DNA from: Lophium mytilinum
Lineage: Eukaryota > Ascomycota > Dothideomycetes > Mytilinidiales > Mytilinidiaceae
NCBI GenBank assembly: GCA_010093605.1
Contig: MU004192.1
Location: 819,774-883,773 of the forward strand
Direction of reading: 5' to 3'
DNA length: 64,000 bases
Part shown: positions 22,925-34,515 of the stretch, in pieces
How the letters are laid out: the number at the start of each line of letters is the position of its first letter
How positions within the stretch are numbered: the stretch's first letter is position 1
Made by a program: the position numbers and the translations under genes
The notes under the pieces: generated by a model
Told to the model about the DNA's origin: nothing
Database searches by the model: none
What the model saw: only the letters and a program-made list of their open reading frames with translations

Positions 22925-23747
22925 GCTGAGTCTAATGTCAATCTGATGTGCGGGTGCAGTCCAGCGGTTCGGTGCTGTGGGCCGATCGGGCTTTTACTAC
23001 AGTACTTCCTTTCTTTTGCTACTTCTTAGGTGCACCTTGGTCTGGGATGGCGTTCGGCACGAGTAGACGAGCCTGTCTGGGGTAGGGGCTCTGTTTGATA
23101 TGGGCGTACAACTCATGAAGCATGGTATGGTGTCTTTCTCAAGGTGTTGCAGGCCTTTGCTTTTCTTTTTGTATGTCCTACTATTAGGACAAGGAGACAG
23201 CTTAGTCTACTATTGTGGGGTTTGATCAGCTGAGAATATCAAAGTTGAAATCATGCTTGTTCGAATGTATAGTACCAATATGACCCCGTTCACTGGACAT
23301 GTACAAAGATTGACCATGGTGTATGCGTATGCAACTAAATACTACCGTCTGATGTGATTGCTGCCCTTGAAGAGTCTGGAGAGCTCGCAATGCAATATTG
23401 AGCTCATTCTACTGGTCCTGCTCCTTGGCTTGGCGATCTCGCTCTGAGCGATGACGATGTGGGGCGTCGAGCACCTGCTCAAGATTCTGGAGTTCCCATT
23501 TCCTTCCCCTCCCGACTCCTTCAAATCGCGACTCTCGGCGCAGCTTTGAATCGCCTTAGGATACTTAATCTACCCCAAGTAAAGGATCAGCATCCACTGA
23601 AGCCATCGACCCCAGGCCTTCGCCCGCACTCTATCGCATTCCCGAACCTTCTGTGAGCCTCCGCGTTCTCGAAACCGTGTCCACGACTCCGACTCTCCGC
23701 ACACCTCTACAGCAAAACACACTACCTATACAGGACCTTACTACAAA
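22925..23747. other. Intergenic, ISWI to GET3
   Basis: About 0.8 kb: ISWI 3' UTR and GET3 promoter. No other feature recognised. Confidence 0.45.
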
Positions 23748-24922
23748 ATGTCAAACGGCGCGGTCGTCCTCGGCGACGATGACCTCCTCGAACCCACTCT
23801 CCAATCCATCCTCGACCAAAAGACGCTCCGCTGGATATTCGTCGGAGGCAAAGGCGGCGTGGGTAAGACCACAACCTCATGCTCGCTCGCTATCCAAATG
23901 GCCAAGCACCGCAAGTCGGTGCTGCTGATATCGACGGACCCGGCACACAATCTCAGCGACGCGTTCAGCCAGAAGTTTGGCAAGGATGCGCGGTTGGTGA
24001 ATGGCTTTGACAACCTTAGCGCTATGGAGATTGATCCCAATGGGAGCATACAGGATTTGCTGGCCGCCGGGGGCGATGGGGCTGAGGAGGCTATGGGTGG
24101 TATGGGAGGCATGGGGAACATGATGCAAGATTTGGCGTTCAGTGTATGGCTTTCTCTCTATCTATTCCAAAACATGCACATGGCACATATATTCGAGAGT
24201 ATCATGCTAACGGTCATTAGATACCCGGTGTCGACGAAGCCATGTCCTTCGCCGAAGTCCTCAAGCAAGTCAAGTCCCTCTCCTACGAAGTCATAATCTT
24301 CGACACAGCACCGACCGGCCACACGCTCCGCTTCCTGCAGTTCCCAACCGTTATGGAGAAAGCCCTCGCCAAGATCTCCCAGCTTTCTTCGCAGTTCGGC
24401 CCTATGCTTAACGGCATCCTCGGCGCTCGTGGCGGGCTTCCCGGTGGCGGGAATCTAGACGACGTGCTGGAGAAGATGGAGTCGCTGCGCGAGACGATCG
24501 CGGAGGTGAACGGGCAGTTCAAGGACGCGGACATGACGACGTTTGTGTGCGTGTGCATACCTGAGTTCTTGAGCCTGTACGAGACGGAGCGGATGATTCA
24601 GGAGCTCTCGAGCTACGAAATCGATACGCATGCGATTGTAGTGAATCAGCTGCTATTCCCGAAGAAAGATAATCCGTGCGAGCAGTGTAATGCGAGGCGG
24701 AAGATGCAGAAGAAGTATCTGGATCAAATTGAGGAGTTGTATGATGAGTTCAATGTGGTCAAGATGCCGCTGCTGGTGGAGGAGGTTAGAGGAAAGGAGA
24801 GGTTGGAGAAGTGAGTTCGATCTGTTTCTTTCTTTCTGTTACTATTTGTGGCGAGGTGTGCTAATGATATACCGTATAGGTTCAGCGAGATGCTGGTCGA
24901 GCCGTTCGTGCCGCCGGAATAG
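23748..24922 (+). CDS. GET3: GET3/ArsA-type ATPase of tail-anchored protein insertion
   Basis: Exons 23748..24143, 24221..24810 and 24880..24922 give 342 aa. The deviant P-loop GKGGVGKTT lies near residue 30, [12 protein letters not shown] is switch I, and [15 protein letters not shown] is switch II. The zinc-binding CEQC places its cysteines at residues 285 and 288, which are the dimer-bridging positions of yeast Get3. A Met- and Gly-rich segment ([14 protein letters not shown]) sits in the client-binding groove region. Get3 is a cytosolic homodimer that receives tail-anchored membrane proteins and hands them to the Get1/Get2 receptor on the ER, using ATP. Introns are 77 and 69 nt; the last exon encodes only the final residues [13 protein letters not shown]. 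Highly confident ortholog. Confidence 0.96.
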
Positions 24923-25285
24923 TGTGTTTCCCGCGGTAGTCCACATCTGGTGCATACTTGGAGGGCCTATGCAGGATTCGGGCGAGTATATAACATGATA
25001 CCACGTTGGCACGGTAATTCAATGATTTACGAGAAATAACGCTCTCCGAGACTTCGTGCAAATATGGCACACTCCTTTTCTCAAACAACTTTTAGAACAC
25101 CGTAGCGTCGTACTGTGCAAACTCTTGAGAATATGATCAAGATGCTAACTGACATACAAAGTCAAAGATTGTGAACAGTAGCAGCCTTCGTGTAAAATTG
25201 CTCAGGTTAGACGACCTACATAAGAACCGAAATCCAACTGGAAAAAAGATTTCCTTTGCATAACTACTACTCTCAAGGGTCTTCT
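24923..25285. other. Short convergent intergenic region
   Basis: 363 nt between GET3 and the aldolase gene, which meet tail to tail. It must hold both 3' ends. No feature beyond that. Confidence 0.4.
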
Positions 25286-26245
25286 TTACTGCTTCTCTTC
25301 CTCTTCGAGCATCACATTTCTATATAAGCTCACCGCCCGCACCTCCTCCACCCACCCCCTCCACGCCTTATCCGCCGTTGCTTCGTTCATCTTCCGACAC
25401 CCCTTCATCCCTTCCTCGTCTAAAAAGTCTAACCCCCCAGATCCCAACCCATGCGCCGCCCGCAGCGTCGCGGCATTACTAAGTATCGCGGCATTCTTGT
25501 GCGCGTAGATCGCGCGGAACACGGCATCTTGGATGCTTTGCCCGCAGGTGGTGAAACCGTGGTGCCGCATCAGCACGACGAGGTTGTCTGGCAATGCGGA
25601 GTCGGCTGGCGACGTCGGGGAGGCAAAATGCGAGGCGAGTGCCGCGCCGAGGGGAACAGAGTTGACGAGCATGTCGCGTTGGGAGGTTGAGGTGTAGAGG
25701 GGGGTTATGTCGAAGGTTGGGACGGAGGAACCTAAAGAGGTGGTCAGAAGCTTTCTTCAAGCTTTTTCGGGAGAAGATGGAGTGGAAACGAGTCCCGCAG
25801 GTAGCGAGCACGATAATCTCTCAAGAAGGGACTGTAGGTGAAGAATTGAAAGCTTCAGCATACCTAAGAACCCAGCCATATGAAACGCCGGCTTCAACGG
25901 CACTCCGGCCACCATGAATGGTATCACCGCTTCGGAATGGCTGTGGATCACGCAATTTACCCCTGGAAAGCGCTTGAAGACCTCGCCGTGGATGAAGCGC
26001 TCTGAGTACCCTTTCTTGGCATTGGGGTCGACGGGGGCGCCGTCGGCGATGTGGTATTCGATTAGGTCTTCGGGGGTTGATACGACGGCTGGCGCCAGGT
26101 AGCCGGCCATGATGTAGACGGAGGGTTGGTCTGGGTGGCGGATGCTGATATGACCGTAGCCGTCGACGATTGAGGCGTGGTGGAGGATGTGGTTTGCGGT
26201 TATGAGGTCCCGCAGGAGGGAGGGGAGGGGGGAAGAGGGGGCCAT
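25286..26245 (-). CDS. Class II aldolase/adducin-domain protein
   Basis: Minus strand exons 26245..25864 and 25731..25286 give 275 aa, with a 132-nt intron (gtatgc…tttag). It starts MAPSSPLPSLLRDLITANHILH. Family marks: GYGHISIRHPD near the start, the metal-binding VIHSHSEAVIPF with two His, and LMRHHGFTTCG with the third. Members bind zinc and cleave or epimerise sugar phosphates (fuculose- or ribulose-phosphate type), but fungal members of this kind have no settled substrate. The frame is restored across the intron as GFLG|SSVPTFDITPLY. It is convergent with GET3 and divergent from the luciferase-domain gene, with 679 nt between the starts. No targeting signal is visible, so cytosolic. Confidence 0.88.
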
Positions 26246-26924
26246 GGTGGTCTTGGAATGGGTTAGGATATAGTTCCGATTATAGAGAGAGTATAGATCA
26301 GAGGAGTTGATATGGAGATTGAAAAACTATGGATTACCATTGACAGACATGACATAAAATACTTCGATTGAAATCATATTGCTCACCTACAGGTATTCTA
26401 GTTGGTATGTCTGCAAGAAAGAGACAGATATCGAAAAGGAAGTCTATGAAAAAAGGAAGGGTTCTTCTTGAGGATGTTCTGATATCCCAGAAATATGACG
26501 ATAGTTACAAACTCTTTTCCTCTTGTACAACACAGTCCACAGAGACACAATGACGTCTCAACTCCACCGGTGCATATGCATTAGTCACGTGTATCCCCTA
26601 ATACACCCTTTCCGCACGACTTCAGAACGACCCCACAGTTATCCATGCAGATCCAAATCGGAGCGTCAACACCCGCCCACGGCTCCCCGCAACCATCCAG
26701 GGGCTTCCTAGAAGATCACCCGGCTGGGCGGCGCCTCCCGGAGCGCGACAAAGGGCGAGCAGCGAGCAAACGCAACGAGAGACTTTCATCTTGGGCATCA
26801 ACTTTCAGGCGTGCACGTGACGCTGGTTTCGACGTCAACGCTTGGTATCCTAAAGCATCAGCGTTAACAACCACGGTATTGAGAAGAAGGAAGAATTGAA
26901 CTATATCCTGCAAAAGATACTATC
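26246..26924. promoter_or_regulatory. Divergent promoter, aldolase / luciferase-domain gene
   Basis: 679 nt between the two start codons. It holds a CACGTG palindrome at 26586–26591 and a TGACGTCT element at 26551–26558, which resemble bHLH and bZIP target sites. Binding is not shown. No coding sequence recognised. Confidence 0.4.
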
Positions 26925-27934
26925 ATGGCAGACCATCTCCTCCCCCTTGCTCGCCGAGCCGCAGAGAACAAAACTGCCATCGCCGTGGGTGGTGCCGCAG
27001 CTCTGCTTCTCTTGGTCACAGGCGACTATTGGCAGTGGAAGTCTCTTGGTAAATATGGGCTTCCTTAAACTCAGACTCCAAACACTAATTTACTTCAGGA
27101 ACGGGAGGAACACCTCCCACAATCCAAGGCTATGGCCGTATGCGCAAAATGGGCATATGGCGCCTCTTCTATGGTGATGACCTGAAAGACGCCTCTCCTT
27201 TGAGTAAAGAAGGGCCTACCTATCTTGACGGCCCAGTACCCAAGCGGGAGGGTGGGAGAGCGAAGGGGTCACGATGGTATATATATCAATATCCTAGCAC
27301 TGAAGTTACTGCTAAACAAAAACCCCAGGACGATGCCACAGCGCCAAATCGCTGAACCAATCACGCCTAAGGCGCTTGAGGTACACTCATGCCTTTCTTC
27401 ATTTCCTGCCTCTTCAACTTTCATTCCAATCTCTCTATCCTCTTTCTACATTCTCTCTACCTCGCACTCATCCTCATACCATCACAGCGTCTCACGACTC
27501 TAATGCACCGCCTCTCTGCCCTACACCCCGAGATCCTCTCTTACGGCGTCTCGAAAACTGAAGGTGGCACCGGCCATGCTATCTACGCTAACCCGGATCT
27601 TCCTACCGTCAACCCGGATGCCCATAAGATTCGGTACGAGATGGCGCATGTGCACCCGAGCGAGAACTCGCTGCATGTGTATGTGAGCCCCAAGGATGCG
27701 AGAGAAGTGGTGGAAGCGGAGTGGGGTGAACGGTTTCCTGTGAGCTGGATTGCGCCGGCGAGTTGGGTGAGATGATTCCCTAGTTTGTTCCTGTGTTTAT
27801 CGAGGTGGACAGGGGGGCACAAGCTAATGAGTCTGCAGATAATGGTGTATGCGCCGAGGAATGAAGAGGAGGTTGATGTCGTGGAGAGGATCGTTAGAGC
27901 GGCGGTGGGGTGGAATACAGGGGTTAAGATTTGA
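26925..27934 (+). CDS. Luciferase-domain (DUF5519-like) protein
   Basis: Five exons: 26925..27048, 27099..27276, 27329..27380, 27488..27766 and 27839..27934, giving 242 aa. It begins MADHLLPLARRAAENKTAIA and then a single hydrophobic segment VGGAAALLLLVTGDYW, a likely membrane anchor. The rest matches the fungal luciferase-domain family: LHPEILSYGVSKTEGG, KIRYEMAHVHPSENSLHVY, a WGERFPVSW block and IMVYAPRNEEEVDVVERI. Despite the name, no light-producing activity is known for fungal members; the biochemical role is open. All four introns are GT–AG, 50–107 nt, and every join keeps the frame. The third exon is 52 nt. A C-terminal hydrophilic end NTGVKI closes the protein. Confidence 0.82.
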
Positions 27935-28176
27935 GATGAGGGTTGAGGGGTTTGTGATAGGAGTCTTATCGAGTTAATGCAGGTGTTTGATTTTGTGTAA
28001 TTCCGGCTTGATGGCGTAGCTTAGTTGGGGAATATCAATCTCGATTTTAATTCATATAGTCTGTTAGGAATAGTCATTAAGAAGAGGGCCTGTTCAAGAT
28101 CTAAGGCCAAGAAGCAAGTAAAAGTCGAGAACCAATCAACTCCACGAACGAAATATTAAACATCATCCATCGTAGC
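27935..28176. other. Convergent intergenic region
   Basis: 242 nt between the luciferase-domain gene and the monooxygenase gene, tail to tail. No feature seen. Confidence 0.4.
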
Positions 28177-29656
28177 TCACGCCTGAGCAGCCTTCGCACT
28201 TTCCGGCAGCTCAAAGGCCGCCACCGGCTTCGTCCCCATCGAAATGACCGGACTATTCTTGAACGCGGCCCAGTCATGCGTAAAGAAAGTTTGCGACTTC
28301 GAAATCTGAACCTCCTTCGCCCCTCGCTCTTGCACATTACTGTCGTATTCGTCCACAGCCTCCTTGAGCGTCTTCTCTCCAGACTTGACCTTCTTCATTG
28401 CGAGCACGAAACCGTACGCATCCCCGAAGGCGTTGTTAGCCCCCTGTCCACGATCTAGGTGTACTTAGCTTTGATAGGTGACTGGGGTCAAAGTTAGAAC
28501 TTACGAAACGTCATAGCATGCGCTGCATCGCCCGCCAACGTCGCCCTACCCCCGTGGTTGTCCCACGGTACTGTCTTCCAAATCTTGAGCTGATCCCTGA
28601 GCACCTCCGTGTCATCCGGCGCCCACTCCACCGCCGAGCGGTACGGCTCCGCCCAGTTATCTCTCCGGAAATGCTCCTTTAGTCTCTTCAGTCGGTCAGT
28701 CTCATTATCATAATCTTCAACGCACTTCGGCGCCCACGTCGAGAGGATCTGGAAACTCCAAGTCTCAGGCCTATCTCGGTCATCCATGTCTAGCACGTTG
28801 AGACGGATGTAGTGCCCAGACGGGTTAATGGCGATATCGACGAGCGGATGTAGCCGCTCTTTGATGAAGAGGGCTTGCTCGGCTGTGTATTTGGCATTGA
28901 AATTCATGAGCACGAAAGGGAGGACTTCAGCTTGCGCTGCGCGGCCCAGGAGGCACCGTCTAACCTGAGAACTGGCACCGTCAACACCAATGAGGATGCT
29001 ACCGGCTTCAGAGGTGCCATCGTCGAAGTGGGCGGTTACGCCGTGGTCGTGATACTCAACATCTGATAGTTTCTTGTTGTACTGGAGAAGTCACGTGTGA
29101 ATATATATTCATCGAGCGGGAGATTCAATTCGGAGCTCACCTGGATATCAAGATTCTCGGCGCACATAGTTCGGATCTTTCGCATGTTGATCTCCTTGCC
29201 GCCTGGGACCGGAAACTTGAATTCATCTTTCTTGGTCACGCCGTTGTATATAACGATTTCGTCCTTTCCGATGCTCTGGCAGTCAATAGCTGGATCAACT
29301 TGACACTCAGTCAAGCGGTTCGCGAGCTCTTCGGGCAAAAGGTCGCATAGGAAAGGTCGACTCCAGCCGACGGTGAAGGCCCAGTGGCGGGTTGCTTCCA
29401 CAGACTTGGCCCTGTCGAAGATGCTGAATGATATGTCGTTCTTAGAGGGAATCAGCACTGTCATATAGACCTTGTTTTTATCTGGGCCTGGATTCGAAGC
29501 TTTACCTTTTTCAAGCCGTGAGCAATCGCGCATCCAGCCGGTCCTATGTCTTGTAAGCATGAACTCCTCACGATGGAAATCACAAAAAGTACCTGCGCCG
29601 ATAATGAGAACCTTCAACTGTGCCTCAGTACTCGTATGTCCGTTCATATTGCCCAT
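28177..29656 (-). CDS. FAD-dependent aromatic-ring monooxygenase
   Basis: Minus strand, five exons: 29656..29593, 29543..29506 (38 nt), 29440..29141, 29072..28505 and 28454..28177, giving 415 aa. The splice of exons 1 and 2 builds the FAD-binding GxGxxG motif VLIIGAGPAGCAIAHGLKK. IGVDGASSQVRR is the second dinucleotide motif, and LAGDAAHAMTFHRGQGANN is the GD motif that contacts the ribityl chain of FAD. This is the flavin hydroxylase family (phenol/salicylate hydroxylase type) using NAD(P)H and O2 on an aromatic ring. No signal peptide. It is about the usual length. Substrate unknown; no pathway partner lies next to it, so a detoxification role is only a guess. Introns are 49, 65, 68 and 50 nt. 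Confidence 0.88.
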
Positions 29657-31154
29657 GTTCTAGTATTACAAATGCTGGTATATGGTCTAGGTCCCAAATG
29701 AATGGATGCAAAAGATGAATGTCGGCTTCGATTCTGGAAGACAGAGACCCGGTTTTGAGACAGCCCAAGTGCAACGTCGAGCATACTAACCCGTCACGTG
29801 AAATTGAATTCGCGTATTAAATTAATGGAGTTCCGATGCGCTTCGGTCTACGACCCGCATGATCGTCCCGACTCTCGGGAACTTGCGCACTCCGAACGAC
29901 CATGGCTTGGCTAGATTGTGAATAAGATGAAGAGAGGCATTCCCAAGGCTCTTGGCTGTCAATTAGTCTATTGGTCAAGACTTTTTCCTCTGCGCAAGCC
30001 GCGAATAGTGCGAGAGAGATAGATTGAGACTTGTGAAACAGAAATGTACACAGTAGGGAGTTTCGGCGTACTTCCGTACAATGCAAGCCGACGGGGCGAT
30101 ACATGTCGGTGCGACCTCCACTGCGTTATGGCCGCATCCCTTACCCTTGCTTGCCCCTCACTATGTACGCACTCTGTCATCGCTAACTCATGTCTTACCA
30201 AGAGTCAACGCCTTGGCGATAAGGACATCTAGTCGTTTAGGATATTGAATCAGCGGAGAGTTCACGACGCGTTGCAGATCGTCAAGATGGGCCTGCTTTG
30301 CCGATCATTTACTGCTAAGCCCTTTCCGAGCTAGCCAATATCAACACTCGTCCTTACCTCAACGCGACGCCGACCTCCTATATAATCCGGCCTCGGACTT
30401 GACGTTTGGGAGGCCGAACGACTCTTGGAAGTTCATTATAGTAATGTGGCGATGCAATAAGTTTTGATGCCACATTGTCTTCAATCAGTCTTAAAGACGC
30501 CCGATTGACTGACATCAGCCTGTCGGGAGCTCGACATCCAAGGCCAGATGTGTAGAATGAAAAGGCATCGCAAATGCATGCAAAATTTAGGTAGAGTCAG
30601 GGCTCTGGGTTGGTAAGCATACGCCCCGTGGAGGACAATCCTGGATCAACACAGCGTAACAGAAAGAAAATCGAAGTGACGGTAAACGAAAAGCTTGGTC
30701 CAGATAGTAGAGAACGTGATGAACCTAAGGCGAATTGCAATTAAGATCTGTCACACCTCCAGTCAAAATATACGACCAGAAACAACCTGCCCGTTATCTC
30801 TGCCCCTCAACAACCAACTCTCTCAAAAGCCACCCTCTTTTCTCTTTCCCAAGCTTGGAAATTCCTCAAACCGCGTCCTTCTACCAGTCCAGACTTCTCA
30901 ACACCAATCCAACCACCCTTGCCCAAATGATGACAGAGAACCAAAGACCGAGTCTCAAGCCCAAGCTTCGCAACTCAGATCCCACCGCTCATCCGTCGCA
31001 AACAGCACATCAGATCCCGTGCACCACTCCCCAGCATCCCATCCATCTCTCATCCGCCCCCTCCGCCCCATCGCGCCTCATCAACCCCTCTAAACCGGCT
31101 CCTAGCAGCATTCGCTAACGCCCATCATCCCCCGTCTCCTCCCTGCACCCTCCT
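29657..31154. other. Intergenic, monooxygenase promoter region
   Basis: About 1.5 kb. It holds a TATATAA at 30379–30385. A short Ser/Pro-rich ORF with ATG at 30927 and stop at 31118 (64 codons) could be real but has no family and ordinary low-complexity composition, so it is not called. No repeat or RNA seen. Confidence 0.4.
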
Positions 31155-31502
31155 CTAATCATCCCCATACCTATACTCCCTCACCCACGCCTCCCTCGGC
31201 GTCTCCACATGCCAACAAAACCTACACGCATCAAAAAACCCCTTCTCGCAATCCCGCTTCGGGCAATTCTTCCCATCCGGCTCAAACACCAGCCGCTTCT
31301 TCAAGTAAAACGTAACTCTCTGCATCTCGTCGACGGTCAGGAAGAGGGGCTTGGTCAGGTCGTTGGCCTGGAAGCCGCCGTCGAGCTCGGAGACGTGGTC
31401 GGGGTCTGGGGAGTGGAAGCCTCCTCCTGGGGTCGGCGCGGCGAGGGAGCCGGGGAAGAGGAGGAGGAGGGCGGCGAGGAAGGCGGTGGTGGGTGGTTTC
31501 AT
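31155..31502 (-). CDS. Small secreted cysteine-containing protein
   Basis: Single exon, 115 aa. It starts MKPPTTAFLAALLLLFPGSLAAP, a strong signal peptide with cleavage likely after the AA before PTPGG. The mature part is about 92 residues with a C-terminal cluster of four Cys in NCPKRDCEKGFFDACRFCW, spacing C-x4-C-x7-C-x2-C, so two disulfides are possible. No known domain is recognised. Small secreted Cys proteins of fungi include effectors, hydrophobin-like and antimicrobial proteins; none of these can be assigned. The reading frame is uninterrupted and the predicted signal is clear, which supports a real gene, but there is no homology evidence here. Confidence 0.6.
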   Translation of the reverse strand: MKPPTTAFLAALLLLFPGSLAAPTPGGGFHSPDPDHVSELDGGFQANDLTKPLFLTVDEMQRVTFYLKKRLVFEPDGKNCPKRDCEKGFFDACRFCWHVETPREAWVREYRYGDD

Positions 31503-32297
31503 CTTGGGCGGGTTGGGTTTTGGGTGTGAGAGAGGGGAGAGATGTAAGGACGGTGTGTGGTGGGTGGTGGCGTGGCTGGGTCGGAGAGGGAGTTTTGATG
31601 CGATGTGGGATGTGGGTAATTCATGTAGGCGCGCGGGGTTTGAAGCCTGGTGGCGTGTTTCTAGATGTGCTGGTGCGTATTTGGTGGACCATGGTAAGGC
31701 TTTGGAGGGGTGTGGGTTTGATTTGTGTAAGTATGGAAAGTGTGGAATGCGGTGAAGTGTACTTGGCTATCTTCTTTGGGTGTCGTTTCCTAGAATAGCG
31801 CAGTCGAAGTCGAGAAAAGAAAGATTTGTCTTAAATATGACATGCACGCCTTGTGATTGGATGTTCTGGAAGCAACCCACCCAAGGTACGCTAATGTTCG
31901 GGATTGTCCTGTATTTGATTTAGTACCAGGCCTCATTACGCACTATACAGGTCGCGAACACGTACGTTGCCTCGACTACCGTTTTTAGAACACTATTAGT
32001 ACGAGAATAAGGGGACTTTGGGTATATGTTTCCTAGGTTCAATCTACCAAATGCTCTGCCTCGCCAAAACACATGCAACCAAAAGACTCGCTGCAGTGGT
32101 ATCCGCTTTCTTTAACGCGCAGGCATAGAAAACAATGCAGACAGAATGCATGCAAAAGAGAAGCCCTTCGCTGACCCGCCAGCTGGAAAGAAAGCAGATG
32201 TCTTGACTACCCACCGTCAATGCGCATGTTGAAGCATATACAAACCGTATCATGAGAGTAGGAAATCATGGAAGTCATCGCACCGTTATGTCGCCCT
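31503..32297. other. Intergenic, small secreted protein to sulfatase
   Basis: About 0.8 kb between two minus-strand genes. It should contain the secreted-protein promoter and the sulfatase 3' UTR. No feature recognised. Confidence 0.4.
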
Positions 32298-34515
32298 TTA
32301 TTCTCCCTTCGCTCCTGCAACGCCATGATGAGTGGCCGCGGCGGTGTGCTCGCGACCGAAGTAGTCGACCACAGGGTACCTAGCACGTCGCTCCAGATCG
32401 TCAAGAGGAATGTGCGAGCGAATATACCTAGTTGGATTGTCAATTAGTGCTCAATGAAAAATTAAGTCGTTTACTTACTTCTCTCTCGCATCATCGATAG
32501 GCTGGTAGTCCCAGCTCTCCCAGCGGCCCTTCTTCAAAGCACTGTAGCACAGCCTCCGCTGGCGCTGGCTCTTGAGCACATCCGCATGGATAGCTTTGAA
32601 GTCCCATTTCTTTTGCGCCTCGTCCTCGAAAGCAGCTAAGACACCTGCATGTTCCGGCTTCTCGGAGATAGCTAAATTGAAGATTTCTTTCGGGTCTGAA
32701 ACTAAGTCGAACAGCTGTGGAGGATCGACTGGCGAGGTCACATACTTCCACTTGCCGCGACGAATCATCATGACTGGTGAGATTGTACCCTCGCCCATGT
32801 ACTCACCGAACACTTCGTCTCGGCCAGGACGATCGATGACAAGATAGTTGAACAAGCTGTTTCCATCTACCGGGAGGACGTCCTGGGAGTTCCCACCTGC
32901 CAGATCGACGAACGTGGGTAGCAAGTCCATGGTGGAAACGGACTCGCTCACTCGTTTAGGCGCAAAGTGCGATGGGTAGTTGACGATTAGTGGAACTCGG
33001 GCGCTCATCTCGAACCACGACATCTTGTACCACAGATCGCGCTCACCGAGCATGTCTCCGTGATCACCGCTGAAGACAATGATGGTGTTCTTGTCGAGAC
33101 GGCAATTCTTGAGAATAGTCAAGAGCTTTCCAACTTGATCATCGACAAAGGTGCAAGCCCCAAAGTAGGCTCGTCGAGCGCGCTTCACAGCATCCTCGGG
33201 GATTGGGTTGTCCCAAAGGTCGACAGCCTTAAGCAGGCGAGTTGAGTGAGAATCTTGCTGGTCCTGGGGGATGTGCACTTTGGGAAGAGGAATCTCGACG
33301 TCCTCGTACTTGTCCCAATACTCCCGAGTCATGGTGTAGGGGTCGTGCGGATGGGTGAGCGAGACAGTTAGAGCGAATGGTCGGGCACCTGGGCCCTGAC
33401 GAACGTGATCGTACAGATACTGTGATGCCTGTTGAACAGTCAGCGACTCATTCGTAGCTTGAGAGGTTGCGCCAGCACTTGGAACCCGCTCATTAGAGCT
33501 ACAGCATACCAGTCGCCATTTCGATGCGACTTCACTCAGTGTTGAACTCCCAGACAATCAAACAGTTGGTTTCCTGAAACCACCCTGAAGTTTTGATAGT
33601 AAGACTGTAACGGAGGAAGCTCTTACCTTGTGCATAACGTCCTCGTCATAATCGAGCTGGTTGGAACGCACGCAAGGGCCTGCCTGCATAACGGAGCTCA
33701 TATTGTGATACCATTCCGGACGCTCTTCTGGCTTGTCCCAGTTGACGGTCCATCCCATATCACCGGGATAGATGTCAGAGGTCAATCTACATGGCTGTTA
33801 GCAGGTCGTCTTGGTACGTTCCTTGTAGATGTCCTTACCGGTTTTCGAAGCCATGCAGCTGATCCACTCCGATGAAGTGCATCTTGCCGGCTAAGGCAGT
33901 CTCATAACCCTCTCGTCGAAGGTAATGAGCGTAAGTAGGAACGTCGCTGTTAAGCACTGACGCATTGTCATAGCCGCTGATCTTTGAGGGGAGCTGTCCG
34001 GTACACATGGAGAACCGGGACGGGGCGCAGAGAGGGCTGTTGCAGTATGCACTAGTGAAGACAACACCAGACTGCGCCAGTTTGTCGATGTTAGGAGTGC
34101 GGATGGGTGAGTTTGCATCATGCATCTTGAGAAGGGGCGCGGCCATTTGGTCGGCCATAATGTAAAGTATGTTTGGTTTTTCTGCAGATGCGGACTCTCC
34201 TGCTCCTCCAAGCCTCTGAATGAAAGAAGAGGGCGGAGCGAAGTTCTCAGAAATGAAAGTATGGACGTTTTCTGAGGCATTTGCAACTCTTCCTTTGCTG
34301 ATAGGCACAGCCCGACCATTCACTGAAGCGCCACCATCTAGATCAGAGCCATACTGCACATAAGCACCATCGCTCAAAGAGTCCAAATTGCCAATAGAAG
34401 AAACACTGCCTGCAAAGAGATCGCTGCCTGCGATCACGCTTGGAACAGAGTGGACGTTGGGCGCAGCGCCATCAGTAGATTGGGCCTCCGCTGAGCGAAG
34501 GGCACTTGGAGCCAT
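32298..34515 (-). CDS. Choline sulfatase with N-terminal extension
   Basis: Minus strand exons 34515..33839, 33786..33627, 33428..32479 and 32427..32298 give 638 aa. The sulfatase domain starts at PNILYIMADQM near residue 114. CAPSR at residues 163–167 is the formylglycine motif. HPHDPYT, GKMHFIGVDQLHGFE, SGDHGDMLGE and the C-terminal end KYIRSHIPLDDLERRARYP are typical of choline-O-sulfatases, which release sulfate and choline from choline-O-sulfate for sulfur and osmolyte use. The first ~112 residues (Ser/Gly/Ala-rich) precede the point where such enzymes normally begin. ATG 34515 was chosen over in-frame upstream codons because MAPSALRS has no cleaner alternative; the upstream open frame reads like leader. 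Intron 3 is unusually long at 198 nt (33626–33429). Confidence 0.88.

Noticed and set aside
30735-31118. 127-codon Ser/Pro-rich ORF
   Set aside because: No family or signal; only a weak 64-codon part from ATG 30927 could be real, so not called.
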